From UBA11865 sp963749825 (GTDB lineage Bacteria; Chloroflexota; Anaerolineae; Promineifilales; Promineifilaceae): DNA of 64,000 nucleotides. The translations under genes were made by a program, and so were the position numbers. Below are positions 16,354 through 24,497 of this stretch, piece by piece. Where the stretch lies: assembly GCA_963749825.1 (NCBI GenBank), contig CAVVOI010000007.1, positions 1 to 64,000 of the forward strand, in the 5' to 3' direction. Position 1 is the first letter of the stretch, and every line of letters begins with the position of its first letter. The notes under the pieces were generated by a model. It was not told the DNA's origin. It did not search any database and saw only the letters and a program-made list of their open reading frames with translations.

Positions 16354-18146
16354 TCAGACAAGCCCAGGAATGATTTCAGCAGCGGGTAGAAAGCCCCCTG
16401 ACATTCATGCCAGTAATGTCCACAATTAGCCAGCAGTTCGAACTGCACACCGGCCGCAGACAGACTATCTCGGGTCGCCTCGGCCGTGAACAAACCAAAG
16501 GAATCATCCTCGCCCCAAAGGATCAGGGCAGGCAGATCAAGTGTCGAGAGACCGGCCGTCAAATCATAGCCGCGTATGGCTTCTGAGGTATTGTCGCTGG
16601 CCTGGTAGTTGTGCGAGGAGGCTAACACATCTCGATATGGGAACTCAAAGGTCGGGTCGGAAAAATGGGCCGGGAGAACGGCATCCATCAAAGAAACGCC
16701 GCTGCCGGGCAAGGGATCCATGATGAGACCTACACCTTGCAGTTCGCTAATGCGCTGGCGATGGCGATCCATGGCTTCAAGAAACGCCGTATCAGTGGGG
16801 GGATAGCTATCTACCAGGATAAGGGAGCTGACTTTGTCTGGGTGCCGAGTGGCGTAATCCATGGCCACCAGGCCTCCCCAAGAATGGCCCAACAAGTGTA
16901 CCTGCTTGGCGCCGACGGCCGCTCGCACGGCTTCGAGATCGGCCGTGTAGTCGGCTAATTCATAGTTAGCGGGCGTCGCCGCAGGCCGGCTGGAACGGCC
17001 GGTGCCGCGTTGATCGTAGGTGACCACAGCTAACTCAGGACCGGCCAACTGCTCCAGATCGACCATGTATTCGCCGGATACGCCCGGACCACCGCTGATG
17101 GCGATGAGGGTTTGTTGGCTCGGGCCTTGGGCGGCGACCCGGATGTGTAGGCTTTCGTCGCCAGATTTTGCCTCTAATTCATGGACTATTTTGGCCAGTT
17201 CTATCCGATATTCATGGGTTGCCCCGCTATGCTGATATTCCTCAGCCACCAGGCCAAGACCAGGACAGACCCACTTGACGGTTGTATCCGGTAATGTCGA
17301 CAAGACGATTTGGTAGCAGCCTGTAAAGTTTCCGGCCGGCACGCTGACATCGACCTTATCATGTACGTACCATTGGTAGTCCATATATTGCTCATCTACC
17401 GGCCGGTAGGGGTCCCAGCGCCAGATATGCCCAACATCTAGTGGAATCTCAAAAGTTGGGGCCAGAGTTCGTTCGGTAGGCCCCTGTTCTTCTTCATTCA
17501 GAATGTCACCCGCGATGGCATAGGCTTCTTCTCTGGAACATACCTGGTAGAGTCTTGTTGCGTCGGCGACGATCCAGATATCAAAGGCGTTCGGACCTGG
17601 GTTAACAGCGCAATGGCTGGCCGGGTTTTCGCCGGATTGCTCCAGGCCTACCACCCGGACACGGTCATTATTTCCCGTTTCGATGAAGGCCGTGCTTTCG
17701 GTGAAGGTTCCTATGTCGGCCGCTGTCTCGCCCGCCTGCCCATCGGCCGAGGGGATGGCCATCACCCTGCTGTAATTGTAGGTTCTTTCTTGGCCGACGA
17801 AATAGGGGAATACTTGATGAGCGGTATTTATGGTCGCGGGTAGAGCCGGACTTGCCAACGTCGTCGTGTAAGTATCCGCGGACAGATCCAGGGAGGTCTC
17901 GGGGTAAAATTCGGGAATTTCAGTGATGGCGCCGCCGGTCAATTGGTTCCTGATGATGCTGGTTTCATCCTCTTGATCCAAAAGTAGCCAGGCCGCAACG
18001 GTGATGAGTATAATGACGATGAGAGCGGCCGTTACGATAAACCATCCCTTGGGTTGCCCAGGCGCTAATAGGCTCAACAAGTAGCCGGTCAGCCCACCCA
18101 GTATCAAGGCCGCAATTACTAAAGCTATAACTCCCACTAGTGGCAT
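16350..18146 (-). CDS. Membrane-anchored alpha/beta hydrolase (proline-iminopeptidase-like)
   Basis: 598 residues. Two N-terminal hydrophobic helices (about 1-28 and 35-57) anchor the protein. A beta-rich region (about 90-330) has no clear family. The C-terminal 270 residues are an alpha/beta hydrolase: oxyanion segment ISGGPGVSGEYM, VVTYDQRGTGRSSRP, nucleophile elbow GHSWGG, acid in LWGEDDSF and histidine in NCGHYWHE. HGGPG-like and DQRGxGxS motifs point to peptidase family S33. It is probably an extracytoplasmic hydrolase; the substrate is unknown. It is the first gene of a two-gene operon with the lipoprotein. Confidence 0.85.
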   Translation of the reverse strand: MPLVGVIALVIAALILGGLTGYLLSLLAPGQPKGWFIVTAALIVIILITVAAWLLLDQEDETSIIRNQLTGGAITEIPEFYPETSLDLSADTYTTTLASPALPATINTAHQVFPYFVGQERTYNYSRVMAIPSADGQAGETAADIGTFTESTAFIETGNNDRVRVVGLEQSGENPASHCAVNPGPNAFDIWIVADATRLYQVCSREEAYAIAGDILNEEEQGPTERTLAPTFEIPLDVGHIWRWDPYRPVDEQYMDYQWYVHDKVDVSVPAGNFTGCYQIVLSTLPDTTVKWVCPGLGLVAEEYQHSGATHEYRIELAKIVHELEAKSGDESLHIRVAAQGPSQQTLIAISGGPGVSGEYMVDLEQLAGPELAVVTYDQRGTGRSSRPAATPANYELADYTADLEAVRAAVGAKQVHLLGHSWGGLVAMDYATRHPDKVSSLILVDSYPPTDTAFLEAMDRHRQRISELQGVGLIMDPLPGSGVSLMDAVLPAHFSDPTFEFPYRDVLASSHNYQASDNTSEAIRGYDLTAGLSTLDLPALILWGEDDSFGLFTAEATRDSLSAAGVQFELLANCGHYWHECQGAFYPLLKSFLGLSE

Positions 18147-18471
18147 CTGATGCTCCGACTCTTCATTGGCCCCTCAAAAAGTCAAACGCTACCAAAAAAT
18201 GATGAACGATTAATCACATTTCTACCCCGAATCACAAAAAATGCAATGGTCTTGTTAAGGGTAGAATTGGCGGCACTATTGGTACTTGCCTCCCATTCGG
18301 AAAGTCCTAAAATTCACAAAGGTTTTTCGTACTGATGATTAACAATAAACTTCAAACATCAACGCCTTGGATCATCATTTTATCGTCAGGGGGGTTCCTT
18401 CGCTTAGGCCACATCATGGGCAGCAATAAGCGTTATTGCGCCTATCTGGATGAAGAGCCCTGGACCAATAC
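18147..18471. other. Intergenic region before the pst operon
   Basis: 325 bases between divergent genes. It must hold the promoters of both the hydrolase operon and pstS. I see no confident Pho-box-like repeat. The ORF reading rightwards here has no recognisable product. Confidence 0.4.
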
Positions 18472-19392
18472 GTGAAACGTGGCTTGTTAAATTCAATTAT
18501 GGGTACCAAACAGGCATTCACCGGCTTACTGATTTTGTTACTGTTGCTGACCGGTTGCCGGTCAGGTTCTGAATCTGAATCTGCCGGTGGGGAAGCAAAC
18601 CGCGCGATTCAGAATAAGGGCTCGGATACGATCGTCAACATCGCTTTGGCCTGGGCTGAGGAGTATCGTAACGTTGATCCTTCAGTGAGTATTGCCGTCA
18701 CGGGCGGTGGGTCGGGCACCGGTATCGCTTCTTTGATCAATGGAACCGTTGACATCGCCAATGCCTCGCGGCCGATGAAAGACGAAGAGAAAGAGGACGC
18801 CCGAGCAAACGGTATTGAACCTGTGGAGCATGTTGTGGCCATCGATGCCCTGGCGGTCATCGTCAACCTGGATAATCCTGTCAGCGAATTATCCATTCAG
18901 CAGCTTTCGGACATGTTTACCGGCCGGATCACGAATTGGAAGGATGTAGGCGGAAATGACGCTGAAATCATCCTGGTATCACGAGAAACGAATTCAGGGA
19001 CCCATGTCTATTTTCTTGAAGAGGTCGTGAGGCGAGGAGAAAAAGAGAACAGTGACATCTTTGCTCCCCAAACTTTGCTAATGCCTTCGTCGGTGGGTAT
19101 CACTAGCGAGGTACAGCGAAACCCCAACGCCATTGGCTATGATGGTCTCGGATACGTTGATCCGGCCCACGAAAAGGTTTTGTCGATATCAAAAGATAGC
19201 GAATCGCCCTACATTGCCCCAACTGTAGAGACGGCAAAGGAGGGAACTTATCCCCTTTCGCGTGATCTTTATATGTACACGGCCGGTGAACCGCAAGATG
19301 TCATTGCCGAGTATCTGGAATGGATATTTAGTTCCGAAGGTCAAGCTATAGTGCAACGGCTCGGATTCGTACCATTGGAGACTGGAGAATAA
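18472..19392 (+). CDS. pstS: Phosphate ABC transporter, substrate-binding lipoprotein PstS
   Basis: 306 residues. A signal of the lipoprotein class ends in LLTGC (Cys at residue 29 from GTG 18472; an alternative ATG at 18499 gives a shorter signal). The mature part is a PBP-like phosphate receptor: NKGSDTIVNIALAWAEEY, then the phosphate loop TGGGSGTGIASLINGTVDIA and RETNSGTHVYF. PstS captures phosphate outside the membrane and hands it to PstC-PstA. It is first in the operon pstS-pstC-pstA-pstB1-pstB2; no phoU or phoBR is adjacent. Confidence 0.93.
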   Translation: MKRGLLNSIMGTKQAFTGLLILLLLLTGCRSGSESESAGGEANRAIQNKGSDTIVNIALAWAEEYRNVDPSVSIAVTGGGSGTGIASLINGTVDIANASRPMKDEEKEDARANGIEPVEHVVAIDALAVIVNLDNPVSELSIQQLSDMFTGRITNWKDVGGNDAEIILVSRETNSGTHVYFLEEVVRRGEKENSDIFAPQTLLMPSSVGITSEVQRNPNAIGYDGLGYVDPAHEKVLSISKDSESPYIAPTVETAKEGTYPLSRDLYMYTAGEPQDVIAEYLEWIFSSEGQAIVQRLGFVPLETGE

Positions 19393-19402
19393 GGTTGCCT
19401 GT

Positions 19403-20656
19403 ATGTCAACGGAAGAGGAGTTAGGAAGAGTTGAAGAGCAGGTGGGCCTTGAGGGTGCCCCTGAGGGTGGTCCTGAGGGTGAACCTGTGGGTGGTCTTGA
19501 AGGTGAACCTGTGGATGGCTCTGAGGGTGCCCCTGTGAATGGCTCTGAGAGTGACCCTGTAGGTGGTCCTGAGGGTGAACCTGTGGATGGCTCTGAGAGT
19601 GACCCTGTAGGTGGTCCTGAGGGTGACCCTGTGGATGGCTCTGAGAGTGACCCTGTAGGTGGTCCTGAGGGTGAACCTGTGGATGGCTCTGAGAGTGACC
19701 CTGTGGGTGGTCCTGAGGGTGACCCTGTGGGTGATCCTGAAATTGACCCTGTGGATGACTCAACAGGAGGTCAGTCGAGACTAGAATTTCTCGTCGAAGG
19801 GCTGATTCGCCTAGCGGGAATATCAGCTATCGTCATTATCGCCTTAATCTTCTTCTTCCTGTTGAAAGAAGGATTACCCGCGTTCCGACAAGTTCCGTTG
19901 AGTCAATTCTTCGGTACCCGTTGGTATCCTATCGAAGACCAATACGGGATCTTGTCGCTTCTGGTTGGCTCGCTGATGGTAACGGTTGGGGCAATCATCA
20001 TCGCCGTACCCCTGGGCCTGGTTACCGCGGTTTATCTAGGTGAAATTGCGCCAAACTGGCAGCGAGAAATTCTTAAACCATTCATCGAGGTTCTGGCTGG
20101 AATCCCGTCCATTGTGTTGGGCTTTTTTGGCTGGATCGTCCTGGCTCCGGCCATAACGCGCCTCGGCGCGCCGACCGGCTTAACGGCATTCACCGGTTCG
20201 ATCATATTGGCTTATATGTCGCTGCCAACCATCATCAGCGTCACCGAAGATGCTTTATACTCGGTGCCAAAGGAGTATCGTGATGGTTCGCTGGCGATTG
20301 GCGCGACACGCTGGCAAACTATCTGGCGGGTGACAGTGCCGGCCGCGCGGTCGGGCATAGTCATTGCTATTATGCTCGGCATTGGTCGAGCGATTGGCGA
20401 AACAATGGCCGTTATGCTGGTTACCGGCAACGCAGCCAATATCCCCGAATTGGGACCGGCCACGTTCTTCGAACCGGTGCGCACCATGACCGCCACCATA
20501 GCGGCCGAGATGGGCGAAGTGGCCAGAGGTAGCTTGCACTACAATGTACTGTTTGCGATTGGGATCATTCTTTTCGTCATAACCTTCCTCATTAATACGA
20601 TAGCCAGCCGGTTGGTTGGTGGCAATGGGACTCGCCGTCGCGGGGGGCAACTATGA
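19403..20656 (+). CDS. pstC: Phosphate ABC transporter permease PstC with acidic repeat tail
   Basis: 417 residues against about 300 for a typical PstC. Residues 1-125 are an acidic low-complexity tail built of 8-residue units (GGPEGEPV / DGSESDPV). The permease follows with about six helices, the PstC entry segment FLLKEGLPAFRQV, and the EAA-like loop (ALYSVPKEYRDGSLAIGATRW) that contacts the ATPase, then GRAIGETMAVMLV. The tail would be cytoplasmic by the positive-inside rule; its role is unknown. ATG 19403 lies 10 bases after pstS. Confidence 0.92.
   Translation: MSTEEELGRVEEQVGLEGAPEGGPEGEPVGGLEGEPVDGSEGAPVNGSESDPVGGPEGEPVDGSESDPVGGPEGDPVDGSESDPVGGPEGEPVDGSESDPVGGPEGDPVGDPEIDPVDDSTGGQSRLEFLVEGLIRLAGISAIVIIALIFFFLLKEGLPAFRQVPLSQFFGTRWYPIEDQYGILSLLVGSLMVTVGAIIIAVPLGLVTAVYLGEIAPNWQREILKPFIEVLAGIPSIVLGFFGWIVLAPAITRLGAPTGLTAFTGSIILAYMSLPTIISVTEDALYSVPKEYRDGSLAIGATRWQTIWRVTVPAARSGIVIAIMLGIGRAIGETMAVMLVTGNAANIPELGPATFFEPVRTMTATIAAEMGEVARGSLHYNVLFAIGIILFVITFLINTIASRLVGGNGTRRRGGQL
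19444..19760 (+). repeat. 24-bp minisatellite within pstC
   Basis: About a dozen imperfect copies of a 24-base unit encode alternating GGPEGEPV and DGSESDPV blocks; the alternation gives a 48-base higher-order period. Such arrays change length by slippage, so copy number probably varies between strains. The opposite strand is open across the array as a by-product. Confidence 0.85.
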
Positions 20657-21498
20657 GTCCAAAGGTTACTCAAAGGCTCGGAGAAGTTTTGGCTGTGGTG
20701 GCCACAGGCGTGGTCATTATTCCCATTTTTTTAGTCCTTCTCTTCATCTTCATCAATGGTATTCAGGCCATCAGTTGGGAATTTATTTCCCAACCGCCTC
20801 GAAATGGCATGACCGAGGGAGGTATATGGCCGGCCATACTGGGCACAATTTTACTGACGATCTGTGCAGCGATTTTCGTCATGCCATTTGGAATCGGAGC
20901 GGCTATCTACCTGGCGGAGTACGCAAGTGATAATTGGTTCACACGAGCAATTCACATGGCCATTGTCAATCTCGCCGGGATTCCTTCGATAGTTTACGGT
21001 CTTTTTGGACTTGGAGCTTTTGTGCTCTTCTTTAATATGGGCACGTCCATTATCGCCGGCGCATTGACCCTTGGTTTGATGACGCTACCCATCATCATTA
21101 GTACCTCAGAGGAAGCGATCTTGTCTGTTCCTCAGGAGTTTCGCACCGTGAGCCGGAGCCTTGGGGCCACGCACTGGCAGACAGTACGCTATCAAGTATT
21201 ACCAAACGCGTTGCCGGGAATAATTACCGGCGTCATCTTGGGCCTGGTCAGGGCGGCCGGGGAGACCGCACCCATCCTGTTTACCGTAGCCGCCTTCTAT
21301 CTACCTGAGCTGCCGAAATCCCTGTTCGACCAAACGATGGCCCTGCCTTACCATCTCTATGTCATTTCCACCCAGGTTCCGGGAATGCCGCTGCAAGTCC
21401 AATACGGTACGGCACTCGTTCTATTAGTCATGATCTTGGGTTTCACCGTTGTAGCGGCCTTGATTCGCTCACTCATGCGGCGTCGAAGGGAGTGGTAA
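20653..21498 (+). CDS. pstA: Phosphate ABC transporter permease PstA
   Basis: 281 residues with six helices. Signature stretches are NGIQAISWEFISQPPRNGMTEGGIWPAI, cut here to its ends, LAGIPSIVYGLFGLGAF, the EAA loop AILSVPQEFRTVSRSLGATHW and AAGETAPILFT. It forms the membrane channel with PstC. The ATG overlaps the pstC stop (ATGA), indicating coupled translation and equal stoichiometry. Confidence 0.95.
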   Translation: MSPKVTQRLGEVLAVVATGVVIIPIFLVLLFIFINGIQAISWEFISQPPRNGMTEGGIWPAILGTILLTICAAIFVMPFGIGAAIYLAEYASDNWFTRAIHMAIVNLAGIPSIVYGLFGLGAFVLFFNMGTSIIAGALTLGLMTLPIIISTSEEAILSVPQEFRTVSRSLGATHWQTVRYQVLPNALPGIITGVILGLVRAAGETAPILFTVAAFYLPELPKSLFDQTMALPYHLYVISTQVPGMPLQVQYGTALVLLVMILGFTVVAALIRSLMRRRREW

Positions 21499-21503
21499 GG
21501 GCC

Positions 21504-22265
21504 ATGGCAAAGACAATACTTTCGATACAGAATGTTAGCTTCAATTATGGAGATGAGAAACAGGCGCTCAAAGATGTCGACCTGGAGATCAATGCCAACG
21601 AACTTTTCGTGATCTTCGGACCTTCTCACAGCGGAAAGACGACGCTGTTACGCTTGATGAATCGACTATCGGATCTGGTTCCGGCCGCTCAATACTCGGG
21701 ATCGATTTTATTTAACGGAAAAGATATATTTGCCCCGGATACAAATGTGACCAGATTGCGCAGGCAAATCTGCATGGTGTTCGCGACCCCCACGCCATTA
21801 CCCGGCACGATCTACGATAACATGAGTTACGGATTGAAAATGGCCGGAATGCGTGACCGGACTGTCATCGATGAGCGTCTCGAACGAGCGCTGCGGCAGG
21901 CGGCGCTGTGGGACGAGGTAAAAGACAGGTTGGATACATCGGCCTTCGCTCTGTCGGGAGGTCAGAAACAGCGCTTGTGCATCGCTCGTAGTCTTGCTCT
22001 GGAACCTCAAGTCATATTGCTCGATAATCCAACATCTGGCCTGGATCCGATTTCTACTTTGACAGTGGAACAATCGCTGCGAGAGCTTAAGCAACGATAC
22101 ACAATCATCATGGTCCCTCATAGCGTGCAGCAAGCAGCTCGAATAGCCGATTGTGCGGCTTTCATGTTGGACGGTGAAGTGATCGAGGTTGATTATGGCA
22201 CTAATCTGTTCGTCAATCCGGCCGACAACCGGACTGAGGACTATATTACCGGACGTTTTGGATAA
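21504..22265 (+). CDS. pstB: PstB-like ATPase 1, with degenerate Walker B and Q-loop
   Basis: 253 residues from ATG 21504 (the GTG at 21492 overlaps pstA and is less likely). Walker A is GPSHSGKT (39-46) and the signature LSGGQ (150-154) is canonical. However, the Walker B acid is lost: ILLDN (D174, N175) where active PstB has DE, and the Q-loop reads MVFATPTPLP (A94) instead of VFQ. The switch histidine (PHS, H206) remains. It should bind ATP but hydrolyse it poorly. It is paired with the next gene, whose defects are complementary, so I infer an obligate heterodimer under PstC-PstA. Confidence 0.9.
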   Translation: MAKTILSIQNVSFNYGDEKQALKDVDLEINANELFVIFGPSHSGKTTLLRLMNRLSDLVPAAQYSGSILFNGKDIFAPDTNVTRLRRQICMVFATPTPLPGTIYDNMSYGLKMAGMRDRTVIDERLERALRQAALWDEVKDRLDTSAFALSGGQKQRLCIARSLALEPQVILLDNPTSGLDPISTLTVEQSLRELKQRYTIIMVPHSVQQAARIADCAAFMLDGEVIEVDYGTNLFVNPADNRTEDYITGRFG

Positions 22266-22274
22266 GCCCATTTG

Positions 22275-23030
22275 ATGAATAACAAAATCGACGTCCAACA
22301 TTTCTCATTTTATTATGGCGATTTTAAGGCATTGGACGACCTATCGCTGGTCATACCCGAGCGCCAGATTACCGCCCTCATCGGCCCATCGGGTTGTGGG
22401 AAATCAACTTTTCTGCGGGCGATCAACCGCATGAATGACACCATTTCGTCGGCCCGTGCCGAGGGAACAATACTGTTAGACGGCGATAACATCTACGATC
22501 CGGATGTCGATGTTGTCGAATTACGAGGACGAGTGGGGATGGTTTTTCAACGGCCGAATCCATTTCCCCAGACCATTTACGACAATGTGGCCTACGGACC
22601 ACGGGTCTTGAAATTGGCCAACAAAAACGAACTCGACGGGGTTGTTGAGGAAAGCCTCAAGGGGGCGGCGCTGTGGGAAGAGGTTAAAGACCGGCTGCAA
22701 GATTCAGCCCTAAATCTCAATCCAGGACAACAGCAGCGATTGTGCATTGCCCGGGCTATTGCCGTCAAGCCAGAGTTGATACTGATGGATGAGCCGTGTT
22801 CCGCTCTCGATCCGGTCGCCACGTTAGCCGTCGAGGAATTGATGATAAACCTGGCCGAACAGTACACCATCGTCATCGTCACCCATAATATGCAGCAGGC
22901 CGCGCGAGTCTCCAATTTCACCGGATTTTTCTGGCTTGGACGCCTGATTGAATACAATGACACTTCGGATTTGTTTACTTATCCGGAGGAGGAATTGACC
23001 GAGGCATATCTAACCGGACGGCAGGGGTAG
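22275..23030 (+). CDS. pstB: PstB-like ATPase 2, canonical Walker motifs but degenerate signature
   Basis: 251 residues from ATG 22275. It has Walker A GPSGCGKS (38-45), Q-loop VFQRPNPFP (Q92), Walker B LILMDEP (D172, E173) and H-loop THNMQQAA, all as in normal PstB. The signature is LNPGQ (148-152) instead of LSGGQ, changing the Ser and Gly that contact the ATP gamma-phosphate across the dimer. With PstB1 supplying a good LSGGQ and this protein a good Walker B, one composite site should be active and the other degenerate. It ends the operon. Confidence 0.92.
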   Translation: MNNKIDVQHFSFYYGDFKALDDLSLVIPERQITALIGPSGCGKSTFLRAINRMNDTISSARAEGTILLDGDNIYDPDVDVVELRGRVGMVFQRPNPFPQTIYDNVAYGPRVLKLANKNELDGVVEESLKGAALWEEVKDRLQDSALNLNPGQQQRLCIARAIAVKPELILMDEPCSALDPVATLAVEELMINLAEQYTIVIVTHNMQQAARVSNFTGFFWLGRLIEYNDTSDLFTYPEEELTEAYLTGRQG

Positions 23031-23102
23031 GTGGGGGGAAGCTAAATGGCCAACCTGGCCATTCACAATCTGAATCAAGATGGGTTCGGATCTGGGGTTG
23101 GT

Positions 23103-23642
23103 TTACGATCCGCTTTCTAATTCGAGGTAAGCGATGGCTCGTAGGACGGCCACAACGCTTTTGGCATCCTGCAACCGGCCGTCTAAGGCCATGGTCACGA
23201 CCTGTTGGATGGGCAGGGACACAACCTCGATTTGTTCATCGGCATCGGTCGGAAGGGGGTCGGCCGAAAGCTCCCGGGCTAGATAGATGGCCATGAGCTC
23301 GTTGGTGAGTCCAGGGGCCGGCCAAACTTTGCCGAGGGGTTGCCATTGTTCGGCCCGACAACCGGCCTCTTCTTGTAGCTCCCTTTGGGCGCAGGTCAAC
23401 CACTCTTCATCGTCTTCCCGTGTGCCGGCCGGCAACTCCAAAATCGACTCGCCTAGGGACAGGCGGAATTGCCGGATCATCAAAATTTGATCCCCTTGAA
23501 GGGGGACGATGACCACGGACCCAGGATGGTCGATGACCTCCTTCTCCAGAGTCGATCCATCGGGCAAGCGTAGATTCACAACGCGTAAACGCCAAGAATC
23601 GCCCTGCCATTCAATTCGTGAGGCTTCTTCTTTGAGTGTCAA
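23103..23642 (-). CDS. Nudix hydrolase, ADP-ribose-pyrophosphatase type
   Basis: 179 residues with a complete Nudix box, G-x5-E-x7-REL-x-EEAG-C, within ELPAGTREDDEEWLTCAQ and RELQEEAGC. The upstream PAGT and the E-rich helix bind divalent metal. The region before it (VEVIDHPGSVVIVPLQGDQ-like) is the domain-swapped N-terminal part seen in ADP-ribose pyrophosphatases (NudF/YffH). It probably hydrolyses ADP-ribose or a related nucleoside diphosphate sugar. Convergent with the pst operon. Confidence 0.85.
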   Translation of the reverse strand: MTLKEEASRIEWQGDSWRLRVVNLRLPDGSTLEKEVIDHPGSVVIVPLQGDQILMIRQFRLSLGESILELPAGTREDDEEWLTCAQRELQEEAGCRAEQWQPLGKVWPAPGLTNELMAIYLARELSADPLPTDADEQIEVVSLPIQQVVTMALDGRLQDAKSVVAVLRAIAYLELESGS

Positions 23643-23802
23643 CTTTACCGTCTAAGTATGAATGTGGATCAACAAAAAAAACCTGCAGTATCCTGTCAGA
23701 TCGAAGTGCAACGACTCGTTAACAGGTTAATCCCTTAACCCGATGAGCCGTTGCACACCTATCTTAATTCGATTTGCGATCCGTTTTACCGGATGCTGAA
23801 CG

Positions 23803-24345
23803 TTATCCGCCGCAAGTAGCTGGGATGCGAATCTGTTGCCCGACGTAGATATAGTGGGGATTGGCAATGCCATTATAGGCTGCCAATTCCGGCACCGTGC
23901 AACCAAACTGCAAGCCGATGCGGAACAGGTTCTGTCCCGCCTGTACGGTAACAACCTGCTCGCCAGTTGGCGCAACGGTTACTTCTACCGTCGGCACCGG
24001 GGACTGTTCGGCTGGTTGGGCTGGTTGTTCGGCTGGCTGCTCGGCTGGCTGCTCGGCTGGCTGCTCGGCTGGTTGTTCGGCTGGCTGCTCGGCTGGTTGT
24101 TCGGCTGGCTGCTCGCCGCTGCCATCGGCAGGTTGAGCTGCCTCAGTCGGCACCAGGGTCGGCGGCGCGTCTACACCGGTTTCCCCACCTGTTTCCGGTT
24201 GCTGTTCTTCCGGCACCTCAGGGGCTGCCTCAGTTGCTGGCGCAGTCTCTTCTTCCTGGAGCGGCCGTTCACAGGCAACTAAGGCCAGGGCAAGAATTAC
24301 GATCAAAACTATGAATAAACGACGGGAATATAAGGTCGATATCAC
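23803..24345 (-). CDS. LysM-domain lipoprotein with AEQP repeats
   Basis: A lipoprotein signal (RRLFIVLIVILALALVAC) is followed by a long acidic/proline linker with nine or so AEQP units, then one LysM domain (VTVQAGQNLFRIGLQFGCTV, then ELAAYNGIANPHYIYVGQQI) that binds peptidoglycan or chitin-like glycans. The start is set at GTG 24345 because AAGGAGGG lies just upstream; the in-frame ATG at 24363 has none. It is probably anchored in the membrane and reaches the cell wall through the repeat spacer. Confidence 0.8.
   Translation of the reverse strand: MISTLYSRRLFIVLIVILALALVACERPLQEEETAPATEAAPEVPEEQQPETGGETGVDAPPTLVPTEAAQPADGSGEQPAEQPAEQPAEQPAEQPAEQPAEQPAEQPAQPAEQSPVPTVEVTVAPTGEQVVTVQAGQNLFRIGLQFGCTVPELAAYNGIANPHYIYVGQQIRIPATCGG
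24006..24113 (-). repeat. 12-bp tandem repeat coding AEQP
   Basis: Nine near-identical 12-base units (plus-strand CTCGGCTGGCTG / TTCGGCTGGTTG) encode the AEQP spacer of the LysM lipoprotein. They are prone to length change by slippage. Confidence 0.85.
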
Positions 24346-24380
24346 TGGACCCTCCTTCTCCATTATGTTACGCTGAACTT

Positions 24381-24442
24381 AACATAATGCTGGCAGTTTA
24401 CCATAACGAGTAAACATAATGCTGGCAGTTTACCATAACGAG
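24381..24442. repeat. Two 30-bp direct repeats upstream of lipoprotein and glycosyltransferase genes
   Basis: The 30-base unit starting AACATAATGCTGGCAG and ending TACCATAACGAG occurs perfectly at 24381-24410 and 24413-24442, period 32 (three helical turns). It lies between divergent genes, 36 bases behind the lipoprotein start and just before the -35 zone of the glycosyltransferase gene. It could be a tandem operator or a simple duplication. Two copies only, so not a CRISPR. Confidence 0.75.
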
Positions 24443-24483
24443 GATCGAGCGTCAAGACAATTAGGTTACGATAGTACTTAAGT

Positions 24484-24489
24484 TATAAT
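24484..24489 (+). promoter_or_regulatory. -10 element giving a probable leaderless transcript
   Basis: A perfect TATAAT ends eight bases before the ATG at 24498, and no Shine-Dalgarno lies in front of that ATG. Transcription should therefore start at or within two bases of the start codon. The -35 (TTAGGT near 24461) is weak. Confidence 0.5.
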
Positions 24490-24497
24490 CGATTGTC

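Noticed and set aside
19341..19763. Long minus-strand ORF rich in His/Pro/Gln opposite the pstC repeat
   Set aside because: It is the mirror of the 24-bp minisatellite in pstC, has no ribosome-binding site and no family.
24381..24442. Possible CRISPR array
   Set aside because: Only two copies with a two-base gap; no spacers and no cas genes in the window.
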